The position numbers were made by a program, and so were the translations under genes. A DNA stretch of 12,090 bases from JBKPCD01 sp046727175 (GTDB taxonomy: Bacteria; Acidobacteriota; Vicinamibacteria; Vicinamibacterales; 2-12-FULL-66-21), in the NCBI GenBank assembly GCA_046727175.1, contig JBKPCD010000137.1, positions 1-12,090 of the forward strand. Reading direction: 5' to 3'. Positions 1 through 7,104 of the stretch are shown piece after piece. The notes under the pieces were generated by a model, which searched no databases, had not been told where the DNA came from, and saw nothing but the letters and a program-made list of their open reading frames with translations. The first letter of the stretch is position 1, and every line of letters begins with the position of its first letter.

Positions 1-654
1 CCAGCCGGGCGGACGGTCCTGCTGACAGCAGGAACACGTCATCGGAAAGGGAGATCGCCTCCTCCAGATCGTGCGTCACGAAAACGACGGTCTTGCCGGA
101 TCCCGCCCACAGTCCGAGAATCTCCGATTCCATCCGGAGCCGTGTGTGCACATCCAACGCGCCGAACGGCTCATCCATGAGGATCAGATCCGGTTGAACA
201 ATCCAACACTGCGCCATCGCAACGCGTTTCCGCATCCCGCCGCTCAACTGATAGGGATAATGGTTCCCGAAACCGTTCAACCCGACTCTTTCGAGCCACG
301 CCTGTGCGTTCTCCAGGGCATCGCGACCGTTCTGTCCGCGAAACCTCAAGCCGAGTTGTATGTTTCCGAGCACCGTTTTCCAGGGCAAGAGCGCATCCTG
401 CTGGAACATGTACGAAGCGCGCCGATTGATCCCGGCGAGCGGTTCTCCAAAAACGTCGATATGTCCGCCGCTTGGGGGCAACAGGCCGGCGATCATGTTC
501 AGGAGCGTGGATTTTCCGCAGCCGCTCGGTCCACAACCGAAACGAACGTTCCCTCCGCCACATCCAAGGTGATGCCTTCGACCGCAGTATTCGTTCCGAA
601 TCGTTTGACAACGTCGTGCAGCGCCAACGCGGGATGAGTGAATGTGCCCAGCAT
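1..654 (-). pseudogene. ABC transporter ATPase (SsuB/TauB type), frameshifted and cut by the window edge
   Basis: This is the nucleotide-binding subunit of a nitrate/sulfonate/taurine-type importer, which would hydrolyse ATP on the inner face of the membrane. Translation from 654 gives a normal N-terminus (LALHDVVKRFG, then TFVSVV), but the frame breaks at 531-532. Restoring one G there gives VVGPSGCGKSTLLNMIAGL (Walker A). The restored frame stays open to the window edge with the Q-loop (YMFQQDALLPWK), signature LSGGMRKRVAMAQ, Walker B LILMDEPFGALD and H-loop VFVTHDLEEA. Everything except the single base is well conserved, so this is either a very recent loss or a base-calling error. The ATG at 654 lies 13 nt after the stop of the binding-protein gene; an ATG at 684 overlapping that stop is also possible. 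A permease gene is expected beyond the left edge. Family assignment is confident; the true substrate is not known. Confidence 0.85.
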
Positions 655-667
655 GGCCGGTTTCGCG

Positions 668-1666
668 TCACTTCGCGGACGCAAATTCGTTCGTGTAGAG
701 TTTGGCAGCCTCGATGTGGGCCGCTCGGACCCTCGCGTTGGAAACCGCCACGAACTTCTGAATCAATTCCGGTGAGCCCGGAGGCATCCGTCCGTCGGCC
801 GACAGCCCCTGCTGAATTCGCCGAATCGATTGAAGATCAGCATCGACGGTCATCCGGGCGATCTGAGGGATCATGGCACGGACCTGTTCTGCAGGATGAT
901 CACTGACCCACCGCATACCGCGCTTCACGGCTCGCACCAGTCGTCTTGCGGTCTCGGCGTTGTCTCGCAGCCAGGTATCTTGTGCCACCAGCCCCAGCGA
1001 CGGGAAGATTTCCGTCCCAAAGGCCTCGCGGACGCCGGCGAGGGTACGCGTATCTGCCATGAACGTGCTGGCCGGGTGCCGCTCCTCGAATGTCGAAGTC
1101 GCGCCCGCGAGCAGCACCGCTGCGTCGACGGTACCATGCTCCAGCGCCGCCACAGAGCTCGCGGACATGCCCACCGACACCGTGCTGACATCCTGAGGCG
1201 ACAGCCCGTTCGTCACGAGAAGGAAGTTCAGGAACTGATGGGTAAATGAACCGGGTGCGGACACGCCGATCGTGCGGCCCTTCAGATCGCGAATCGTCCG
1301 AATCGTTGTGCTCCGCGCCGGCGCGACCGCCAGCGCCGCCGACGGCCGCGTGTACAAGACGAAGAAACCGCGTACGTCGCGCCCTTCGGCCGCAACCAGC
1401 ATCACATCCGACATGGATGCCGCGGCGACATCCACGCTGCCCCCGAGCAGGGCTTCGATGGCCTTGGTTCCTCCGGCGACCTCGGAAATGTCGACTGCGA
1501 TCCCTTCTGCCTGGTAATACCCGAGCGCCTCGGCGACACGCACAGGAAGAAAGACAATCGGCTCCCGATGGATCGCGAGTCGGATCTTCGCGATACTCGC
1601 GCCGGCCTGTGGACCATGGCAGCTGAGGAGCGCGATCGTGGAGATGAGCAGGAGAACTCGCCGCAT
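668..1666 (-). CDS. ABC transporter substrate-binding lipoprotein (SsuA/TauA/NMT1-like)
   Basis: This is a periplasmic binding protein of 332 residues that would capture a small solute and deliver it to the importer whose ATPase follows it. The N-terminus MRRVLLLISTIALLSC is a lipoprotein signal peptide with the lipid-bearing cysteine at residue 16. The mature part has the NMT1/SsuA pattern: EALGYYQAEGI near the start, AIEALLGGSVDVAAAS, then DLKGRTIGVSAPGS and the ALEHGTVDAAVL hinge region. An in-frame ATG at 1702 exists, but 1666 is preferred: it is preceded by AGGAAG at good spacing and begins directly with the signal peptide. That Shine-Dalgarno overlaps the TAG stop of the methyltransferase, so translation is probably coupled. 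Substrate specificity (sulfonate, nitrate, a pyrimidine or another solute) cannot be read from the sequence. Confidence 0.88.
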   Translation of the reverse strand: MRRVLLLISTIALLSCHGPQAGASIAKIRLAIHREPIVFLPVRVAEALGYYQAEGIAVDISEVAGGTKAIEALLGGSVDVAAASMSDVMLVAAEGRDVRGFFVLYTRPSAALAVAPARSTTIRTIRDLKGRTIGVSAPGSFTHQFLNFLLVTNGLSPQDVSTVSVGMSASSVAALEHGTVDAAVLLAGATSTFEERHPASTFMADTRTLAGVREAFGTEIFPSLGLVAQDTWLRDNAETARRLVRAVKRGMRWVSDHPAEQVRAMIPQIARMTVDADLQSIRRIQQGLSADGRMPPGSPELIQKFVAVSNARVRAAHIEAAKLYTNEFASAK

Positions 1667-1674
1667 GTTTCTTC

Positions 1675-2436
1675 CTACGGTCGGCGGCCCCACACGGTCC
1701 ACATGATCGGCGAGGGCATCATAAAGTCGACAGTCTCCGTCCGGGCCAGATCGCGATCGAACTCTTCGTCAGTGATATAGCCCGCGCCAATCATGGCGCT
1801 CCGCCGTCGTTCATAGCTCGCCCGCAACAACGCCGCGATCGGTGAATCAGCCTGTACCATGTACATGTGCCCTTCTGCGCCGAGCTCGGCAAGACCCAGA
1901 GCTCGGAATCGTTCGAAAAGCAGCCTTCCACACCGCCCGCGCGCTTCGTTCAAGCGCCCCATGGCTTGATGCGTCTTCAGCACGACCTCACCCGGACTGA
2001 TCGCCGGGTCGGGCGGAATCGAACCGCTGTCGAATTCCTCGCAGACCAGCCAGCCTCCCGGCCCGAGTGCCTTGGCCAACCGTTTCAGCACATCATTACG
2101 CTCCCGCTCCGGCAGATGTATCAGGACCATCCGGGTATGCACCAAATCGAATGCTCCCTCCGGCAATGGGTCGCGAGTGATGTCGTGGCGAAGCACATCG
2201 AGATTTGGCGAGTGCAGAGCCTCGAGGAACCGGGTATCGATGTCCGTGACGAGGACGCGGCCGCCGGCGCCGACGCGCTCGCTGAGCCAGCTCGCAATCG
2301 ATCCCCCTCCGCCGCCAACTTCGAGACATTGCCAACCTACGGTGAGGCGGCGATCCAGTAAATAGCGTCTCGTCGCGCTGTCGAAGACCGCGGACAGCGC
2401 GGCGAACCTCGTCGCGGCATTGCTCACCGGATCCAC
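1675..2436 (-). CDS. class I SAM-dependent methyltransferase
   Basis: This is a 253-residue cytosolic enzyme with a Rossmann-type methyltransferase core. Visible motifs are the glycine-rich SAM loop LEVGGGGGS (residues 38-46), the acidic strand end VTDID (63-67), RHDI (83-86), the post-loop FDLVHTRMVLIHLPE (96-110) and GPGGWL (125-130). The C-terminal half (about 140-253) resembles the substrate-side lid of methyltransferase families 23/25, but the substrate cannot be named. The start is GTG at 2436, with GGAGGT four to five bases upstream; there is no ATG there. It is the first gene of the minus-strand operon, and its stop lies 8 bp before the binding-protein start. A methyltransferase leading a TauABC/SsuABC-like transporter is not a standard arrangement, so it may act on the imported compound (inference). 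Confidence 0.85.
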   Translation of the reverse strand: MDPVSNAATRFAALSAVFDSATRRYLLDRRLTVGWQCLEVGGGGGSIASWLSERVGAGGRVLVTDIDTRFLEALHSPNLDVLRHDITRDPLPEGAFDLVHTRMVLIHLPERERNDVLKRLAKALGPGGWLVCEEFDSGSIPPDPAISPGEVVLKTHQAMGRLNEARGRCGRLLFERFRALGLAELGAEGHMYMVQADSPIAALLRASYERRRSAMIGAGYITDEEFDRDLARTETVDFMMPSPIMWTVWGRRP

Positions 2437-2480
2437 GCGACCTCCACGGCCATCACGTCCGACCCTACGCCTGGAGCCGC

Positions 2481-2509
2481 TTGCGGGGAAGTTAAAATAA
2501 TCAAATAAT
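2481..2509 (+). promoter_or_regulatory. candidate promoter in the AT-rich divergent intergenic strip
   Basis: The 89 bp between the divergent methyltransferase and LysR genes contain an abrupt AT-rich block (2491-2513) in otherwise GC-rich DNA. A sigma70-like pair reads TTGCGG at 2481-2486, a 17-nt spacer, then AATAAT at 2504-2509. An alternative -10 is TAAAAT at 2493-2498. The same block holds a direct repeat of AAATAAT (2495-2501 and 2503-2509) and a 10-bp palindrome AATAATTATT (2504-2513). These could be LysR operator half-sites controlling both directions. The motifs are seen; their function is inferred. Confidence 0.4.
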
Positions 2510-2510
2510 T

Positions 2511-2527
2511 ATTGAGGAAACCTCAAT
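2511..2527 (+). promoter_or_regulatory. perfect hairpin over the LysR ribosome binding site
   Basis: ATTGAGG-AAA-CCTCAAT forms a 7-bp perfect stem with a 3-nt loop. The left arm contains the GAGG Shine-Dalgarno (2514-2517) and the right arm ends on the first two bases of the ATG start codon (2526). In mRNA it would hide both ribosome-docking elements. As DNA it could be an operator. Which applies depends on where transcription starts. Confidence 0.5.
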
Positions 2528-3431
2528 GATCGACTTCACCTCGCGGCAGCTGCGTGGCTTCTTGCTGGTGGCGCAGCATCAGAACTTCACACGGGCAGCG
2601 GAAGCGCTTTTCATCACGCCCTCCGGGTTGAGTCTGTTGATTCGGGAACTCGAGAATCAGCTCGGATTCAGGCTCTTCGATCGCACGACTCGCCACGTTG
2701 TCCTGACCCCACCGGGCACTCACCTGCTGGCCGTCGCACGACGTAGTCTGGAGGAGCTCGATGGCGCGATGTCGCGAATGGGTCAGATCGCCAGGGAAGC
2801 CAGCGATTCGCTGTCTATCGGCGCGGGGCAGCTCGTGGCCGCGAACATTCTGCCGCAGGCGATCAAGGAGTTCCACAGCCAGCGCCCGGAGTTGCGCATT
2901 GAGGTGTTTGACGCGGATCAGGCGACGATCCTGCAAAAGGTCAAGGCCGGTAGCCTCGATATCGGCCTCGGAGGGTTCAAGACCACGCCCGGTATCCAGC
3001 TGACCCTGTTCTTCCGCTTTTCTTTAATGGTGATTCGCCCGGATACCCACATGGCTCCGCGCCGCGTCTCGACGACGTGGTCCGCCCTGAAAGGTGAGAA
3101 GCTGATCCTGCCGTCGCCCATGCGATCACTGATTGAGCAGCATCTCGAGCAGGCTGGCGTCACGTCTCCCTATGTAATGGTCCTCAATAGATTCGATACA
3201 GTAATTGCAATGGTGGAAGCGGGGGAAGGCACGGGGATCGTCCCGTCGTTTGCGCTGCCTGTGTGTCAGCGTCGGCACGTCGTCATGAGCCGGTTGATGA
3301 ACCCTAGCGTGCCGGTAGACTTCTACCAGATCCGAAATCGCGGCCGGAAACTGTCGCCGTCGGCTGAAGAATTCACAACATTCCTGCAGGGCTATATCGC
3401 GCGGTGGGCCGGGCGTGGTGGTGTGCCATAA
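2526..3431 (+). CDS. LysR-family transcriptional regulator
   Basis: This 301-residue DNA-binding regulator has the usual LysR length. Residues about 5-64 form the winged helix-turn-helix (FTRAAEALFITPSGLSLLIR, then LENQLGFRLFDRTTRHVVLTPPG). Residues about 92-295 form the periplasmic-binding-protein-like effector domain (LSIGAGQLVAANILPQAIKE, LDIGLGG, then VEAGEGTGIVPSFALP). It is divergent from the methyltransferase/ABC transporter operon, the classic LysR layout, so it probably senses a ligand linked to that transporter and controls both directions (inference from arrangement). The start at 2526 is fixed by GAGG 8 nt upstream. That Shine-Dalgarno lies inside a perfect inverted repeat. The gene is intact, in contrast to the frameshifted ATPase at the end of the operon. 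Confidence 0.93.
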   Translation: MIDFTSRQLRGFLLVAQHQNFTRAAEALFITPSGLSLLIRELENQLGFRLFDRTTRHVVLTPPGTHLLAVARRSLEELDGAMSRMGQIAREASDSLSIGAGQLVAANILPQAIKEFHSQRPELRIEVFDADQATILQKVKAGSLDIGLGGFKTTPGIQLTLFFRFSLMVIRPDTHMAPRRVSTTWSALKGEKLILPSPMRSLIEQHLEQAGVTSPYVMVLNRFDTVIAMVEAGEGTGIVPSFALPVCQRRHVVMSRLMNPSVPVDFYQIRNRGRKLSPSAEEFTTFLQGYIARWAGRGGVP

Positions 3432-3475
3432 ACCTGCTGACACGGAAGCTGTGGTTGGAATCACCAACGACGCTG

Positions 3476-3525
3476 GTCGTGGAAGTGACGCGGGCCGGCG
3501 TGCTCGGCGGGCCAGCTTCCACGAC
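3476..3525. terminator. 10-bp inverted repeat between convergent genes
   Basis: GTCGTGGAAG (3476-3485) is repeated as its exact complement CTTCCACGAC (3516-3525) with 30 nt between. It lies in the 148-bp gap between the converging LysR and amidase genes. The loop is very GC-rich and could fold further. There is no T-run on either side, so a bidirectional stop structure is plausible but not a textbook intrinsic terminator. Nothing else is recognised in the gap. Confidence 0.35.
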
Positions 3526-3579
3526 GCGCTCGGTCTATCGAAAGAACTGAAGGCCAATCAGCACACAGCAGTCGCAATT

Positions 3580-5250
3580 CTAGAAGATGCGGCCGTGCGG
3601 TAGATGCGCTTTGCCACGCTGAGGACCCGTGCAGAGGTCGGCATTCGGAAGCGGAATAACCGAACCCAGGAACTGCGGCTGCGTCCGCGCGTTCAATTCC
3701 TGCTCCAGATCGTAACCGAAGCCGATTAGCTGCGGCTCGCGCAGGAACGTGCTGTAGATGAGCATTCCCGCCGGTCTTCCGGAAGCGCGAATGCCTACCG
3801 GAAGCGACAAGTTCGGATAACCGGACACTGCCGGACCGGTCGAGTTCGTCAAGTGCGGCGCAACAATGGCGTCGAGATTCTGGGCGGCGAGCGCATTGTC
3901 GATTCCGGAGCGCGCGGTGTTCCTGGCGTGTGTTCGCGCGGCCACGTAATTCGGATCGTTGGGATAACCGACGAACTGTTCGGATAACTCGAAGAGCTCC
4001 TGACCGTAGTAAGGCATCTCTTGCTGACATTGGGCCTGGTTGAACGCGATGAGGTCAGCCAACGTCTGCATGTCGGTATGTGTGAGCGTCGCGAGGTACT
4101 CCGCGATTTGGGCCCTGAATTCATACAGCAGCGCCGCGAACTCGTCGCCGCTGTAGGCGAACACGTCACCTGTATCAGTGTCCACGATGGTCGCACCGAG
4201 ACTGGCCATGACGTCCAACGCGTCTTCCGCAAACGCGACCGTCTGCGCATCGCCCGGGATGCCGCTGCCGAAGTAGCTGTAATCGAAAAAGCGAACATCG
4301 CGCCCAATCCGCGCGCCCTTGAGCGCGCCGCGCCGGAGGAACTGCGTGTAGTTGCTTGGAAGCTGGTGTCCGATCACCTCACCAAACGGCGATTGCAACG
4401 CGCCCAGCAGGATGGCCACATCGGTCACACTGCGCGCCATTGGCCCGGCTGTATCCTGCTGATGAGAGATTGGAATGATCCCGTCCTGCGAGACGAGGCC
4501 CACCGTCGGTTTCAGGCCAACGATGTTCTCGACGGCGGACGGTCCAGTGATTGAGCCGTCGGTCTCGGTCCCGATCGCCGCCGCGCACAAATTCGCCGCC
4601 GCGCCGTTCGCGGACCCGGAGCTCGATCCCCACGATGTATAGCTCACATCGTACGCGTTGACGGTGTTTCCTCCCCGCGCGCTCCATCCGATTGCGAGCG
4701 GAAAGATAGGAATAAAACTGCGGAAATTTGCCCATTCGCCCAGATTCGTTTTGCCGAGAATCACGACGCCGGCGTTACGCAACCGCTGAATGATCACCGC
4801 GTCAGCCGGCACATGGCTGCCGTAAATCGCGAGCGACCCTGCCGTCGTCTGCATCTGGTCGTCAGTCGCAATGTTGTCCTTCACGAGAAGTGGAATGCCG
4901 TGAAGCGGTCCGCGCACATGCCCTTGACGCCGTTCGTTGTCGAGACCAGCAGCGATTGCCGCCGCATTCGGATTGACTTCGATGACCGAGTGCAAGAGAG
5001 GATTGAGGGCCCGGATGCGAGCGATATAACCCAACGTCAGTTGGCGGCTGGTCAGCTCCCCGGAAGCCATCATGGCTTGAAGCTGCGGAATCGTGGCCTC
5101 AATGAACGGTTCATCTGCGGAAGCCGCGCGCAGAAGCGGGGCGAACCCTCCGCTCAGCAACGCCGCGCTCCCGAGAGCGGTCGTGCCGAGAAACTTTCGA
5201 CGCGTCACGTTGTCAACGAGGCGAAGACGATTCGGGCATTCCTTCTCCAT
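3580..5250 (-). CDS. Tat-exported amidase (amidase-signature family)
   Basis: This 556-residue hydrolase cleaves an amide bond with the Ser-cisSer-Lys triad of the amidase-signature family. The catalytic lysine is K124 (IPLLVKDNIAT). The cis-serine is about S209 (SWGSSSGSANGAAAN). The nucleophile is S233 (GTETDGSITGPSAVENIVG), followed by GLKPTVGLVS. The N-terminus carries a twin-arginine signal: TRRKFLGTTALGSAALLSGG (residues 16-35), with a likely cleavage site near AASA-DEP (about 45). It should therefore fold in the cytosol and be exported to the periplasm. This argues against a role in tRNA-dependent amidotransfer (GatA), which is cytosolic. The start at 5250 has GGAGGT five bases upstream. 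It is transcribed alone, 241 bp after the sortase gene, with its own candidate promoter. The substrate is unknown; peptide amides or xenobiotic amides are possible. Confidence 0.92.
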   Translation of the reverse strand: MEKECPNRLRLVDNVTRRKFLGTTALGSAALLSGGFAPLLRAASADEPFIEATIPQLQAMMASGELTSRQLTLGYIARIRALNPLLHSVIEVNPNAAAIAAGLDNERRQGHVRGPLHGIPLLVKDNIATDDQMQTTAGSLAIYGSHVPADAVIIQRLRNAGVVILGKTNLGEWANFRSFIPIFPLAIGWSARGGNTVNAYDVSYTSWGSSSGSANGAAANLCAAAIGTETDGSITGPSAVENIVGLKPTVGLVSQDGIIPISHQQDTAGPMARSVTDVAILLGALQSPFGEVIGHQLPSNYTQFLRRGALKGARIGRDVRFFDYSYFGSGIPGDAQTVAFAEDALDVMASLGATIVDTDTGDVFAYSGDEFAALLYEFRAQIAEYLATLTHTDMQTLADLIAFNQAQCQQEMPYYGQELFELSEQFVGYPNDPNYVAARTHARNTARSGIDNALAAQNLDAIVAPHLTNSTGPAVSGYPNLSLPVGIRASGRPAGMLIYSTFLREPQLIGFGYDLEQELNARTQPQFLGSVIPLPNADLCTGPQRGKAHLPHGRIF

Positions 5251-5339
5251 AGCTACCTCCGATTGCGCTATGCCGCGAGAGAACAGCCGTGAGTTCGTCC
5301 AGTGACTGCGTACAGAGAATTCCGTTTCGATCGGTTCGA

Positions 5340-5368
5340 ATTGTAGGTCGGATGCTGTTCGCGGTCAT
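5340..5368 (-). promoter_or_regulatory. candidate sigma70-type promoter for the amidase
   Basis: On the minus strand ATGACC (5368-5363) is followed by a 17-nt spacer and TACAAT (5345-5340). The -10 matches consensus at five of six positions and the -35 at four. It would give a leader of about 80 nt before the amidase start. The rest of the 241-bp gap (5251-5491) shows no recognisable gene. Confidence 0.4.
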
Positions 5369-5491
5369 GACTTTTTCTGTCGAAGGGGGAAGGGCTGACG
5401 AGGGACCGAGAACGCGCGTTATGTGAACTTCCAGAAACCCTACTAGCTCGGACTCGCCTTCCCTGTGGGGCTATGAGTTTCCGCCCGAAGG

Positions 5492-6172
5492 TCAGCTGCC
5501 CGCGCGCGATCCCGCCGCGGGCACCGCGCGCACGATGAACCGCTGCGGGGCCGGGCCCACGTGATAGAAAGGGTAGCAGCCGACGACCGTCACCGCCGGA
5601 CCTGGCGTCGGCTCGATCACGCTGACGTCGTCGGGGGTGGTGAGCCGGATCCACTCGACCCGGTATAGCTCGGTCGCGACGGGCGTATCCAACACCAGCG
5701 CGTCGCCTTCCTTGAGGTCCTTCAGCACCCGGAAGAAGCCGTCTCGGTGGGCCGCGATGCCGACGTTGCCCGCCGTACCGGGTAGGGCCGTCTCCTCGAT
5801 CCGACCGGCCGCGAGGTCGAGCACCGCGTCTGAGGTGCCGTCGTAGACCGGCACCTCGAGCTTGAGCCGCGGGATGCGCAGGATGGCGAGCGTGGACGGC
5901 GTTTCCCGCTGCAGTGCGACCTTGTAGGCCTTCACCCGGCCCGGCGACCACAGCTTCATGTCGACCTTCCTGCTCCAGGTGAGCTCGCGCGGCGGCGCGG
6001 GCGGTGGAGGCGTCGGTGCGGGTGCCGGAGCGGCTACGTCGGCAGCCGCTCGGCTGCTGGCCGGGGGTGGGTCAGCGCCGCGGCCGCACGACGTCAGCGT
6101 CGCCGCGAGGACAAGTGCGAGGCCCAGGACAGTAAGGGTGCGGTTCGAGCGGAACCAGTGAGGGACCATCAT
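5492..6172 (-). CDS. class D sortase, lipoprotein-like N-terminus
   Basis: This is a cysteine transpeptidase of the sortase fold, 226 residues from the ATG at 6172. The catalytic histidine is in IAAHRDGFFRVL (H142), the cysteine in VTVVGCYPFYHVG (C199) and the arginine in APQRFIVRA (R211 or R215). The spacing and the CYPFY...PQRFIVRA signature fit class D. The usual TLxTC before the cysteine reads TVVGC here. The N-terminus (FRSNRTLTVLGLALVLAATL, then TSC) ends in a possible lipobox with C29, followed by a proline/alanine-rich linker (about 35-61), so it may be lipid-anchored or an uncleaved anchor. A start at 6217 is possible but would add 15 residues before the signal. The gene is visibly more GC-rich than its neighbours. 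No LPxTG-like substrate or second sortase lies nearby, so its target is elsewhere or unknown. Confidence 0.88.
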   Translation of the reverse strand: MMVPHWFRSNRTLTVLGLALVLAATLTSCGRGADPPPASSRAAADVAAPAPAPTPPPPAPPRELTWSRKVDMKLWSPGRVKAYKVALQRETPSTLAILRIPRLKLEVPVYDGTSDAVLDLAAGRIEETALPGTAGNVGIAAHRDGFFRVLKDLKEGDALVLDTPVATELYRVEWIRLTTPDDVSVIEPTPGPAVTVVGCYPFYHVGPAPQRFIVRAVPAAGSRAGS

Positions 6173-6274
6173 GGACTTCCATTGCGAGGCGCTCGGTCGA
6201 GCGATGTCGCCGCGCACTCGCCCTGCGCGTCGGATCCGAAGCTTTGGTACGCCCCAGTCGATGGGTTCTCCCCG

Positions 6275-6400
6275 TCACGGACCCTTTTTGATCGCGTCGA
6301 CCACCTCTGACGGGTCATCCAGTTCGACGCGCCGGCCAACAACGACTATGTTGATCTCACAGGAGGCCGCGCACCGAGGAGCCGATCGGTTTTGGACCGC
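6275..6400 (-). other. short coding-like segment, possibly a gene remnant
   Basis: On the minus strand one frame ending with TGA at 6275 reads EINIVVVGRRVELDDPSE followed by VVDAIKKGP. Its composition (alternating hydrophobics, then acidic and lysine-rich) looks coded rather than random. No ATG or Shine-Dalgarno is visible, and a GTG near 6400 is the only candidate start. It overlaps the carbonic anhydrase remnant in a different frame. It may be the 3' end of a decayed gene. I do not recognise the family. Confidence 0.2.
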
Positions 6401-6794
6401 AGCGCCGCCGGGCACGAGCGGCCGGAGGACTGATTACCGACCGCCCGCAGCCGGAGCCACTCCACCTTGCCCGTCTCGAGCGAGTATACCGCGCCGACGA
6501 TGCGCAGCTTGCCAGTCGCGACGAGATCCGAGAGCACCGGCTTCGCAGCACCGAGCTGTTCCACGACGTGCAGGACATTGTCGCGGACGGCATTGTCGAG
6601 GCGAGCGCCGGGCTCGTGCGCCGACTGATCCACCGCGGGACGGATCGCCGCCATCAGATTCGGCAGCTTGCCCGGGAGCGTGCCGCCTTCGAGCGCCGCG
6701 GAGACAGCGCCGCAGTGCGTGTGCCCCATCACGACGACCAGCGGCACGCGCAGGTTTGGCCGCGTATTCGAGGCTGGCCGTCTCTGATTTTCAT
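6346..6794 (-). pseudogene. beta-carbonic anhydrase remnant lacking its N-terminal half
   Basis: The enzyme family converts CO2 to bicarbonate using a zinc held by two Cys and one His. The frame ending at 6346 contains NLRVPLVVVMGHTHCGAVSA, which carries the HxxC zinc ligands, and later IVGAVYSLETGKVEWL, typical of the C-terminus. The CxDSR block with the first zinc cysteine and catalytic Asp/Arg, which should lie about 60 residues before HxxC, is absent. Just upstream the family sequence SLEYAAK continues in another frame (6775-6755), showing a slip at about 6752-6757. Further upstream is a strong Shine-Dalgarno GGAGGAG (6806-6800) and ATG AAA ATC at 6794, in yet another frame. This looks like the original start fused by deletion to the middle of the gene. 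The sequence past VEWL (about 30 residues) has no family resemblance. An active enzyme is very unlikely. Confidence 0.7.
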
Positions 6795-6825
6795 AAATAC
6801 TCCTCCCTTTACGAAACACCCGCAA

Positions 6826-7104
6826 AACGCGAAGGGCCCGGAAGACATCAGCCTTCCAGGCCCCTCACGAAAATCGTTGCCGCCGCGCGCGAGACTCAGC
6901 GCGTCAGGTTGCACGCGTACGTAGAGGGACCATCGGAAGCTCTGTGGTCTGACAACAACAGACCGCTGCCCGATGGCGCTCGGCGTTCGACGTCACAGCC
7001 ACCTTCTCTCACAGCCGGCGCCGCGCTTCAAGCGGCCGCCCTGTCAACAATCCCACTCACAGTTCCTGCCTGACGCCGCGCTGACCCGCCCCAGCGCGCA
7101 GGGA
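6826..7104. other. gene-free stretch with hairpins
   Basis: Between the carbonic anhydrase remnant and the hairpin behind the small secreted-protein gene I see no convincing coding sequence. It contains an 11-bp stem at 6834-6863 and a smaller hairpin with arms GGTCTG (6946-6951) and CAGACC (6959-6964) around a 7-nt loop. No missing carbonic anhydrase N-terminus (CxDSR block) was found here. Confidence 0.5.
6834..6863 (-). terminator. stem-loop upstream of the carbonic anhydrase remnant
   Basis: In minus-strand RNA, GGGCCUGGAAG and CUUCCGGGCCC pair over 11 positions with one G-U wobble around an 8-nt loop. On the plus strand the same position is a C-A mismatch, so the structure favours the minus-strand transcript. 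It is followed by TTCGCGTTTTG, a weak T-rich tail, about 30 nt before the strong Shine-Dalgarno at 6806-6800. It could be a terminator for upstream transcription or a leader attenuator of the lost carbonic anhydrase. Confidence 0.4.

Noticed and set aside
71..906. Plus-strand open frames over the ABC ATPase and binding-protein end
   Set aside because: They are antisense to conserved ABC motifs and have no recognisable domain.
3415..3603. Plus-strand open frame of 62 residues between LysR and amidase
   Set aside because: It overlaps the ends of both flanking genes, contains the inverted repeat and has no ribosome binding site or family signal.
6171..7073. Plus-strand open frame of 300 residues
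   Set aside because: It runs antisense to the sortase start and the carbonic anhydrase remnant and is rich in R, P, S and A with no motif.
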